A DNA stretch of 64,000 nucleotides from Winogradskyella forsetii (GTDB lineage Bacteria > Bacteroidota > Bacteroidia > Flavobacteriales > Flavobacteriaceae): positions 496,001-560,000 of the forward strand of contig NZ_CP053348.1 in the NCBI RefSeq assembly GCF_013394595.1, read 5' to 3'. Made by a program: the position numbers and the translations under genes. The stretch's first letter is position 1. Each line of letters begins with the position of its first letter. Shown piece after piece: positions 46,076 through 52,130 of the stretch. The notes under the pieces are model-generated. The model had not been told where the DNA came from. It ran no database searches and saw only the letters and a program-made list of their open reading frames with translations.

Positions 46076-46126
46076 TAGATTTTTTATTAAACCAAAAAAC
46101 CCGACTCAAACGAATCGGGTTTTTGA

Positions 46127-46157
46127 TGGTGGTGCCTCCAGCTCCGAAGCTTCGGAG
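46127..46157 (-). repeat. tRNA-Phe 3'-end remnant plus palindrome (junction 1)
   Basis: Here the remnant CTGGAGGCACCACCA is identical to the last 15 bases of the tRNA gene. It is the only junction besides the tRNA itself with this exact sequence. Confidence 0.85.
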
Positions 46158-46171
46158 GAACCATGGACGAA

Positions 46172-46453
46172 CTATCTTTTGTTGAGGATATCAGTTAATA
46201 TGTCATTATCATTAACTAGTTTTAGAATAAATTTTTTGCTTTTCATGCGTTTAACAAATCGCTCGAGATACACGGCATCATTCTTTGTTTTGCAGCTATA
46301 ATTTAAAACAATTTCCCAGTCAATGGCAGCATTTGTAAAGGCTTTTTTGAAATGGTGATTATTATGAAGTATAAGTCTCAACTCAACGGATTCGGATTCG
46401 CCAGTATAATATTTGTCAAGAGATTTTGAGTGTATTATGTAAAGGCTATGCAT
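46172..46453 (-). CDS. GIY-YIG nuclease, array copy 2 (type B)
   Basis: The 93-residue protein starts MHSLYIIHSKSLDKYYTGES with the same Arg and Glu active-site positions as copy 1. A longer reading frame begins at a TTG inside the junction, but that extension would translate the palindrome, tRNA remnant and terminator, so I start at the ATG. It differs from copies 3-6 by a few silent bases near its 3' end (AACAAAAGATAG end). Confidence 0.8.
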   Translation of the reverse strand: MHSLYIIHSKSLDKYYTGESESVELRLILHNNHHFKKAFTNAAIDWEIVLNYSCKTKNDAVYLERFVKRMKSKKFILKLVNDNDILTDILNKR

Positions 46454-46506
46454 TAGATTTTTTTTATTAAACCAAAAAACCCGATTCAAACGAACCGGGT
46501 TTTTGA

Positions 46507-46537
46507 TGGTGGTGCTTCCAGCTCCGAAGCTTCGGAG
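46507..46537 (-). repeat. tRNA-Phe 3'-end remnant plus palindrome (junction 2)
   Basis: The 16-bp palindrome is followed by CTGGAAGCACCACCA, the type B junction with one change from the tRNA end. Identical junctions lie at 46888-46918, 47269-47299, 47650-47680 and 48031-48061. Confidence 0.8.
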
Positions 46538-46552
46538 GAACCATGGACGCAA

Positions 46553-46834
46553 CTATCTTTTATTGAGGATATCAGTTAGTATGTCATTATCATTAACTAG
46601 TTTTAGAATAAATTTTTTGCTTTTCATGCGTTTAACAAATCGCTCAAGATACACGGCATCATTCTTTGTTTTGCAGCTATAATTTAAAACAATTTCCCAG
46701 TCAATGGCAGCATTTGTAAAGGCTTTTTTGAAATGGTGATTATTATGAAGTATAAGTCTCAACTCAACGGATTCGGATTCGCCAGTATAATATTTGTCAA
46801 GAGATTTTGAGTGTATTATGTAAAGGCTATGCAT
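46553..46834 (-). CDS. GIY-YIG nuclease, array copy 3 (type B)
   Basis: The protein is identical to copies 2, 4, 5 and 6. A single silent base (CGCTCAAG instead of CGCTCGAG on the plus strand) distinguishes it and is shared with copy 7. Confidence 0.8.
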   Translation of the reverse strand: MHSLYIIHSKSLDKYYTGESESVELRLILHNNHHFKKAFTNAAIDWEIVLNYSCKTKNDAVYLERFVKRMKSKKFILKLVNDNDILTDILNKR

Positions 46835-46933
46835 TAGATTTTTTTTATTAAACCAAAAAACCCGATTCAAACGAACCGGGTTTTTGATGGTGGTGCTTCC
46901 AGCTCCGAAGCTTCGGAGGAACCATGGACGCAA

Positions 46934-47215
46934 CTATCTTTTATTGAGGATATCAGTTAGTATGTCATTATCATTAACTAGTTTTAGAATAAATTTTTTG
47001 CTTTTCATGCGTTTAACAAATCGCTCGAGATACACGGCATCATTCTTTGTTTTGCAGCTATAATTTAAAACAATTTCCCAGTCAATGGCAGCATTTGTAA
47101 AGGCTTTTTTGAAATGGTGATTATTATGAAGTATAAGTCTCAACTCAACGGATTCGGATTCGCCAGTATAATATTTGTCAAGAGATTTTGAGTGTATTAT
47201 GTAAAGGCTATGCAT
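46934..47215 (-). CDS. GIY-YIG nuclease, array copy 4 (type B)
   Basis: This is a 93-residue GIY-YIG protein. By eye the DNA and flanking junction match copies 5 and 6 exactly, which points to very recent duplication or gene conversion. Confidence 0.8.
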   Translation of the reverse strand: MHSLYIIHSKSLDKYYTGESESVELRLILHNNHHFKKAFTNAAIDWEIVLNYSCKTKNDAVYLERFVKRMKSKKFILKLVNDNDILTDILNKR

Positions 47216-47314
47216 TAGATTTTTTTTATTAAACCAAAAAACCCGATTCAAACGAACCGGGTTTTTGATGGTGGTGCTTCCAGCTCCGAAGCTTCGGAGG
47301 AACCATGGACGCAA

Positions 47315-47596
47315 CTATCTTTTATTGAGGATATCAGTTAGTATGTCATTATCATTAACTAGTTTTAGAATAAATTTTTTGCTTTTCATGCGTTTAACAA
47401 ATCGCTCGAGATACACGGCATCATTCTTTGTTTTGCAGCTATAATTTAAAACAATTTCCCAGTCAATGGCAGCATTTGTAAAGGCTTTTTTGAAATGGTG
47501 ATTATTATGAAGTATAAGTCTCAACTCAACGGATTCGGATTCGCCAGTATAATATTTGTCAAGAGATTTTGAGTGTATTATGTAAAGGCTATGCAT
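47315..47596 (-). CDS. GIY-YIG nuclease, array copy 5 (type B)
   Basis: The sequence is identical by eye to copies 4 and 6. It has an intact GIY-YIG core and Glu, the same hairpin ahead of its ATG, and the same tRNA remnant. Confidence 0.8.
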   Translation of the reverse strand: MHSLYIIHSKSLDKYYTGESESVELRLILHNNHHFKKAFTNAAIDWEIVLNYSCKTKNDAVYLERFVKRMKSKKFILKLVNDNDILTDILNKR

Positions 47597-47695
47597 TAGA
47601 TTTTTTTTATTAAACCAAAAAACCCGATTCAAACGAACCGGGTTTTTGATGGTGGTGCTTCCAGCTCCGAAGCTTCGGAGGAACCATGGACGCAA

Positions 47696-47977
47696 CTATC
47701 TTTTATTGAGGATATCAGTTAGTATGTCATTATCATTAACTAGTTTTAGAATAAATTTTTTGCTTTTCATGCGTTTAACAAATCGCTCGAGATACACGGC
47801 ATCATTCTTTGTTTTGCAGCTATAATTTAAAACAATTTCCCAGTCAATGGCAGCATTTGTAAAGGCTTTTTTGAAATGGTGATTATTATGAAGTATAAGT
47901 CTCAACTCAACGGATTCGGATTCGCCAGTATAATATTTGTCAAGAGATTTTGAGTGTATTATGTAAAGGCTATGCAT
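47696..47977 (-). CDS. GIY-YIG nuclease, array copy 6 (type B)
   Basis: The last intact copy before the interrupted one. Protein and junction match copies 4 and 5. It lies directly downstream, in transcription direction, of the remains of copy 7. Confidence 0.8.
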   Translation of the reverse strand: MHSLYIIHSKSLDKYYTGESESVELRLILHNNHHFKKAFTNAAIDWEIVLNYSCKTKNDAVYLERFVKRMKSKKFILKLVNDNDILTDILNKR

Positions 47978-48310
47978 TAGATTTTTTTTATTAAACCAAA
48001 AAACCCGATTCAAACGAACCGGGTTTTTGATGGTGGTGCTTCCAGCTCCGAAGCTTCGGAGGAACCATGGACGCAACTATCTTTTATTGAGGATATCAGT
48101 TAGTATGTCATTATCATTAACTAGTTTTAGAATAAATTTTTTGCTTTTCATGCGTTTAACAAATCGCTCAAGATACACGGCATCATTCTTTGTTTTGCAG
48201 CTATAATTTAAAACAATTTCCCAGTCAATGGCAGCATTTGTAAAGGCTTTTTTGAAATGGTGATTATTATGCAGTATAAGTCTCAACTCAACGGATGCGG
48301 ATTCGCCAGT

Positions 48311-48318
48311 ATAAAATT
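48311..48318. repeat. 8-bp target-site duplication, left
   Basis: ATAAAATT directly precedes the element end GGATCAATC. The same eight bases follow the other end at 49738-49745, and they are present once in the uninterrupted copy 1. Confidence 0.92.
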
Positions 48319-48387
48319 GGATCAATCTCAAAAGTTGTGTGTGAGTTGGATAAATAATTTGATCTTTGCCCAAAAAAAGATCGTACA

Positions 48388-48741
48388 TTGAATTTATCCC
48401 TAGACCTGCTCAAGTTACTATTACCAGAATTACTAGTTTCACATTTTGACATCACTAGACATAGTATAGAACAAGATACTGTCCATCTGTATTTTGAAGA
48501 GAAAAAAGATACGCCTAAAGAAGAAAAGAGCCGTACCCTTATAGCCCACGGTTTTCATAAACAAGTGACCGTTCAAGATTTTCCTTTGCGCGGTAAAAAA
48601 GTATTCTTGCATATAAAGCGTCGGCGTTGGCTCGATAAACCCAGCAAAGAAGTTGTACAAAGAGATTGGAATCTAGTAGCACAGGGAACTCGTATGACCG
48701 TAGAGTTTGCTGCTTTTTTAAAAGTACTTGGTCAGTACTAA
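48388..48741 (+). CDS. ISL3-family (ISAon1-like) transposase, N-terminal ORF
   Basis: The 117-codon frame encodes the N-terminal part of an ISL3 transposase (LPELLVSHFDITRHS, VHLYFEEKKD, then VQDFPLRGKKVFLHIKRRRW). It starts at a TTG codon; no better ATG is evident. Its stop lies 14 bases inside the next frame, which is in the +1 phase. In related elements I recall that N-terminal and catalytic parts are also encoded as separate frames, so the split is likely natural rather than a mutation. Confidence 0.75.
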   Translation: MNLSLDLLKLLLPELLVSHFDITRHSIEQDTVHLYFEEKKDTPKEEKSRTLIAHGFHKQVTVQDFPLRGKKVFLHIKRRRWLDKPSKEVVQRDWNLVAQGTRMTVEFAAFLKVLGQY

Positions 48742-49714
48742 GGCTAATGACTGTCATACCATTGGTCGTTTTTATGGCGTTAATGGTAAGAAGCTCGGGC
48801 GGCAGTATCGAGATTATCTTAGTGAGTTTAAAGACTGGAAAGCCAAGAAACATGCTAAAGAGTGGCTCGTCTTTCCTGAGAACATGGGCAAGTATTTATC
48901 CATTGATGAAACAGCTCTCTCCAAAGGTGAACTCTATACCATTATCACCAATAAAAAAGCTAAAGGCAAGAAAGGAGCTATAGTAGCTATTATGGCAGGA
49001 ACTAAGGTGGAGCCTATTATAGAACAACTCCTTAAAATTCCTAAATCAAAAAGAGATAAGGTTAAAGAGATCACCTTGGATATGGCCAACTCTATGAAGT
49101 TCATTGCTAAAAAGTGTTTTCCCAAAGCTATACAGGTTACCGACCGTTTTCATGTACAAAAACTAGCTTTAGAAGCTTTGCAAGATATCAGAATAAAACA
49201 TCGTTGGGAAGCTATAGATATGGAAAATGACCAAATTAAACAGGCTAAAACTATCGAAAAAGAGTTTATCTCTGAAACATTTAATAATGGAGACTCCAGA
49301 AAGCAACTCCTTGCCAGAAGTAGGTACCTGCTCTATAAAGCGCCTAACAACTGGACTCAAAACCAATACCTTAGAGCTAAAATCTTATTTGAACAATATC
49401 CGGATATTAAAAAAGCTTATAATCTGGTACAAGGACTTAGGAATATATTTAATACCGCTACTTCTATACAAACAGCTTATACTAAACTCGCCCACTGGTA
49501 TAAAGATGTAGAGGCTACAGGATTTAGGGCTTTCAATACTATTGCAAATACAATTACCCTAAACTATAGATCGATACTCAATTATTTTATTAATAGAAGT
49601 ACTAATGCATCCGCTGAAGCTTTCAATGCCAAAATTAAAGCCTTTAGAGCACAGTTTAGAGGTGTCAAAAACATAGAATTCTTCCTCTTTAGATTAACAA
49701 CAATTTTTGCCTAA
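48728..49714 (+). CDS. ISL3-family (ISAon1-like) transposase, catalytic ORF
   Basis: The 328-codon frame carries the DDE-type catalytic core: Asp in YLSIDETALSKGELY, Asp in ITLDMANSM with VTDRFHVQKLA, and Glu in NASAEAFNAKIKAFRAQFRG. It would be made by a +1 frameshift from the upstream frame (after the T6A4 tract at 48714-48723) or by reinitiation at the TTG that opens it. A stop codon in its phase at 48719-48721 limits where a shift can occur. The core looks intact, so the element may be active. Confidence 0.82.
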   Translation: MVSTKANDCHTIGRFYGVNGKKLGRQYRDYLSEFKDWKAKKHAKEWLVFPENMGKYLSIDETALSKGELYTIITNKKAKGKKGAIVAIMAGTKVEPIIEQLLKIPKSKRDKVKEITLDMANSMKFIAKKCFPKAIQVTDRFHVQKLALEALQDIRIKHRWEAIDMENDQIKQAKTIEKEFISETFNNGDSRKQLLARSRYLLYKAPNNWTQNQYLRAKILFEQYPDIKKAYNLVQGLRNIFNTATSIQTAYTKLAHWYKDVEATGFRAFNTIANTITLNYRSILNYFINRSTNASAEAFNAKIKAFRAQFRGVKNIEFFLFRLTTIFA

Positions 49715-49737
49715 CACACAACATTTAGGCATGATCC

Positions 49738-49745
49738 ATAAAATT
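49738..49745. repeat. 8-bp target-site duplication, right
   Basis: ATAAAATT directly follows the element end CATGATCC and continues into the interrupted GIY-YIG gene. Confidence 0.92.
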
Positions 49746-49797
49746 TGTCAAGAGATTTTGAGTATATTATATAAAGACTATGCATTAGATTTTTTAT

Positions 49798-49835
49798 TAA
49801 AAAAAAAAAAACCCGATTCAAACGAATCGGGTTTT
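49798..49835 (-). terminator. terminator after tRNA-Phe
   Basis: A perfect 10-bp stem AACCCGATTC/GAATCGGGTT with a four-base loop is followed, on the minus strand, by a run of T residues. It starts four bases after the tRNA CCA. Each array unit carries a copy of this hairpin. Confidence 0.85.
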
Positions 49836-49838
49836 TGA

Positions 49839-49914
49839 TGGTGGTGCCTCCAGGAATCGAACCAGGGACACAAGGATTTTCAGTCCTTTGCTCTACCAAC
49901 TGAGCTAAGGCACC
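49839..49914 (-). tRNA. tRNA-Phe (GAA)
   Basis: The 76-base gene includes an encoded CCA. Acceptor GGTGCCT/AGGCACC, D arm GCTC...GAGC, anticodon stem AAGGA/TCCTT with loop CTGAAAA (anticodon GAA) and T loop TTCGATT are all clear. The T stem reads CCTGG/CCTGG, leaving a T-T (U51-U63) mismatch in the middle. A Bacteroidota-type promoter lies about 60 bases upstream and a strong hairpin directly downstream. Confidence 0.96.
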
Positions 49915-49972
49915 AATTGCTTAATTAAGCGGACCTGCCAGACACTATTATTATGTGTCATTCAGGCGGGTG

Positions 49973-50005
49973 CAAATATAGTTGCATTTTTAATATTCGC
50001 AAAAA
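49973..50005 (-). promoter_or_regulatory. promoter of tRNA-Phe
   Basis: On the minus strand TTTTTG (-33 type) is followed after 19 bases by TATATTTG, a full match to the Bacteroidota -7 consensus TAnnTTTG. The ~50-base leader before the tRNA contains a GACAC...GTGTC inverted repeat. Confidence 0.65.
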
Positions 50006-50009
50006 GAAA

Positions 50010-50036
50010 TTGCTAAAATTTGATTTTATAAATTTG
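50010..50036 (+). promoter_or_regulatory. candidate promoter of the coaX operon
   Basis: TTG is followed after 16 bases by TAAATTTG (TAnnTTTG), about 23 bases before the coaX start. It is divergent from and partly next to the tRNA-Phe promoter. The spacer is a little short. Confidence 0.4.
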
Positions 50037-50058
50037 TAATTCCAAATGAAAGATTAGA

Positions 50059-50793
50059 ATGCTTATGAATCTTATTGTTGATGTGGGAAATACGTACGTT
50101 AAGTTTGCTGTTTTTAATGACGTGGAATTAATTTACAAGGTTAGTTTTAAACTTGTCGAGTTTAAAGATCAATTCAGAATACTTAAAAAAGACTTTCCCA
50201 ATTTAAAGCATGCCATAATTTCTTCTGTTGGTCATCTTTCTGAAGAACAAGTGAGATTTATAGCTTCTGACCTAAATGTTATTCAATTAAATTCAAAGAC
50301 AAATTTGCCTTTTCAGAATCGATATACAACCCCAAAAACACTAGGCGTAGATCGTATGGCTTTGGTAAGTGCTTCTGTCCAGCAGTTTCCAGATAAGAAT
50401 GTTCTAATTATAGATGCAGGCACCTGTATAACATATGATTTTATTACCTCAGGGAATCAGTATCTTGGAGGCGCAATTTCTCCAGGCCTTAGGTTGCGCT
50501 ATAAATCCTTAAATAATTTAACCGCAAATCTTCCGTTATTAGAGACGAAGCAGCCTAAATATATTACAGGTGATTCTACTGAAGAATCCATTCATTCAGG
50601 CGTGGTCAATGGTGTTGTTAAAGAAATTGATGGAGTTATTGGTCAATATCTTGAGGATTACATAGATTTAACAGTTATTTTAACAGGTGGAGACACCAAA
50701 TTTTTGTCAAACCAATTAAAAAATACCATATTTGCGAATTCAAATTTTCTATTGGAGGGTTTGAATTTTATTCTAGAATATAATTCAAAATAA
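50059..50793 (+). CDS. coaX: type III pantothenate kinase
   Basis: The 244-residue ASKHA-fold kinase has LIVDVGNTYVKFAVF (phosphate loop), TPKTLGVDRMALVSA, LIIDAGTCITYDFI and GGAISPGL, all CoaX signatures. It makes 4'-phosphopantothenate, the first step of CoA synthesis, with ATP and a monovalent cation. Met3 is an alternative start. The stop overlaps the next gene's start (TAATG), so it heads an envelope-gene operon, an arrangement I believe is common in Flavobacteria. Confidence 0.93.
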   Translation: MLMNLIVDVGNTYVKFAVFNDVELIYKVSFKLVEFKDQFRILKKDFPNLKHAIISSVGHLSEEQVRFIASDLNVIQLNSKTNLPFQNRYTTPKTLGVDRMALVSASVQQFPDKNVLIIDAGTCITYDFITSGNQYLGGAISPGLRLRYKSLNNLTANLPLLETKQPKYITGDSTEESIHSGVVNGVVKEIDGVIGQYLEDYIDLTVILTGGDTKFLSNQLKNTIFANSNFLLEGLNFILEYNSK

Positions 50794-52115
50794 TGATAAA
50801 ACGATTCATTGTAATTTGTATTACAATTATAGGTTCTGTTACTTTTGCGCAACAAGGAACTGGTTCCCCATATTCATTTTATGGCATAGGAAGTCTAAAA
50901 TTTAAAGGTACTGTAGAAAACCGTAGCATGGGAGGTATTGGTGTTTACTTAGATAGTATTCATGTCAATTTAAAGAATCCGGCGGCATATGCTGGTAAAA
51001 ATTTGGAGACTTATCCATTTGATGGCGAAAGTAGACCTGTGAAGTTTGCAGTTGCAGGTACCATGTCTGATGTGACTTTAAAAAGTAACTCAGGTGAGGC
51101 AGAAACCAACAGTACCATTTTTGATTATATTGCCATATCAGTACCAGTAGGTAAATTTGGTTTTGGTTTTGGCTTAATGCCTTATACCTCTGTAGGTTAT
51201 AGGCTGAATGATATTAATGATGACGATATTTTAGTAAACCGTTATACTGGAGAAGGTGGTGTAAACCGGGTTTTTGCAGGTTTGGGCTATCAAATTAATG
51301 ACAACTGGAGTGTTGGTTTGGATTTTAATTATAACTTTGGGAATATCCAAAATACAGCGCTACAAATAGAGTACACTTCTGAAGGGAATGTAGTGCAATA
51401 TCAAACAAGAGAGTTCAATAGATCTGATTTAAGTGGTGTGAATTTTAATTTCGGAGTCGCATATAAAACCATGATCAATGATAAGTTTGAGCTATCGGCT
51501 ACAGCGACTTATGCACCAGGTAGTAAACTTAGTTCCGAAAATGTTAGAACCTTTTCAACGGTTTCTTTAGATGCCACAACGTTTGAGGTTTCTCGTATTT
51601 TTCAAACAATTGATGCTGTTTTAGCAGATGAAAGTCTTGAGAAAACCGACCTTAATTTACCTTCTAGACTATCTTTTGGCGCTGGTATAGGAGAGCCTAA
51701 GTCATGGTTTGTTGGAGCGGAATATGCGTTTCAAAATACCAGTGATTTTTCTAATCCCGTTTTTCCCAATGATAATTCTACCTTCGAAAACGCATCCCAA
51801 GTTTCAATAGGCGGATTTTATATTCCAGACTATAATGCCTTCTCAGGATACTATAAACGAGTCGTTTACAGGGCTGGCTTTAACTTTGGAAACACAGGTT
51901 TAGTTGTAAAAAATGAATCGATTAAGGAGTTTGGCATATCTTTTGGATTAGGTTTACCAGTTGGAAACCGCAATTTGTTTTCTAATGCCAATTTGGGCTT
52001 AGAATTAGGAAGACGAGGCACAACGAACCAAAATTTAATTCAAGAGAATTTTGTAAACTTCAACGTAAGTTTATCTTTGAACTCTAGATGGTTTCAACAA
52101 AAGAAGTATAACTAA
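50793..52115 (+). CDS. outer-membrane beta-barrel protein (FadL/OmpP1-like)
   Basis: The 440-residue protein has a signal peptide (ends near TFAQQ) and many alternating amphipathic strands. N-terminal GTGSPYSFYGIGSL and NPAAYAG recall the plug start of FadL-like channels (NPAA). The C-terminus ends with barrel-type strands. The ligand is unknown. It is translationally coupled to coaX and followed after 15 bp by the TPR gene. Confidence 0.72.
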   Translation: MIKRFIVICITIIGSVTFAQQGTGSPYSFYGIGSLKFKGTVENRSMGGIGVYLDSIHVNLKNPAAYAGKNLETYPFDGESRPVKFAVAGTMSDVTLKSNSGEAETNSTIFDYIAISVPVGKFGFGFGLMPYTSVGYRLNDINDDDILVNRYTGEGGVNRVFAGLGYQINDNWSVGLDFNYNFGNIQNTALQIEYTSEGNVVQYQTREFNRSDLSGVNFNFGVAYKTMINDKFELSATATYAPGSKLSSENVRTFSTVSLDATTFEVSRIFQTIDAVLADESLEKTDLNLPSRLSFGAGIGEPKSWFVGAEYAFQNTSDFSNPVFPNDNSTFENASQVSIGGFYIPDYNAFSGYYKRVVYRAGFNFGNTGLVVKNESIKEFGISFGLGLPVGNRNLFSNANLGLELGRRGTTNQNLIQENFVNFNVSLSLNSRWFQQKKYN

Positions 52116-52130
52116 CAAAATTAATAAAAG

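Larger units (their letters stand above)
48319..49737 (+). mobile_element. complete ISL3-family insertion sequence (ISAon1-like)
   Basis: The 1,419-bp element is bounded by an 8-bp AT-rich duplication, typical of ISL3. Its imperfect terminal inverted repeats begin GGATCA and share GTTGTGTGT at bases 16-24 (19 of 24 positions match). It carries two overlapping transposase frames on the plus strand. Comparison with the intact units of the array gives the exact boundaries and the pre-insertion sequence. Confidence 0.93.
48077..49785 (-). pseudogene. GIY-YIG nuclease, array copy 7 (type A), split by insertion sequence
   Basis: The N-terminal part (MHSLYIIYSKSLDKF, 49785 down to about 49746) is adjacent to tRNA-Phe. 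The rest (YTGESAS onward, ending at 48077) lies on the far side of the insertion sequence. Both halves join in frame if the element and one copy of the target duplication ATAAAATT are removed. The sequence type matches copy 1. A 103-codon frame that enters from inside the element is a fusion artefact. Confidence 0.9.
45711..49838 (-). repeat. tandem array of seven ~381-bp GIY-YIG units downstream of tRNA-Phe
   Basis: Seven head-to-tail units lie on the minus strand between tRNA-Phe and the MFS gene. Each has, in transcription order, a tRNA-Phe 3'-end remnant, a terminator-like hairpin and a 93-codon GIY-YIG gene; a 16-bp palindrome CTCCGAAGCTTCGGAG precedes the tRNA remnant. Unit period is 381 bp for copies 2-6 and 379-380 bp around copy 1. 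Copies 2-6 encode identical proteins, while copies 1 and 7 share another type. The unit nearest the tRNA is interrupted by an insertion sequence. Confidence 0.93.

Noticed and set aside
46172..48076. 126-codon versions of the GIY-YIG genes starting at TTG
   Set aside because: The extra 33 codons translate the palindrome, tRNA remnant and terminator hairpin. The ATG at codon 34 matches copy 1 and the fold start.
48077..48388. 103-codon frame joining insertion-sequence DNA to the GIY-YIG C-terminal part
   Set aside because: The first ~25 residues come from the ISL3 element. It is a chance fusion of an interrupted gene.
48388..49714. Frameshift mutation or sequencing error in the transposase
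   Set aside because: Both parts are intact, and a separate N-terminal ORF is, as I recall, normal for ISAon1-like elements, so a natural two-ORF design is more likely. Not fully excluded.
45711..49838. CRISPR array
   Set aside because: The repeated unit is 381 bp, holds a full gene and has no unique spacers.
49711..49899. 62-codon frame reading through tRNA-Phe into the nuclease copy 7 start
   Set aside because: It overlaps the tRNA gene and its terminator and enters the insertion sequence. Only the MHSLYII part belongs to a real gene.
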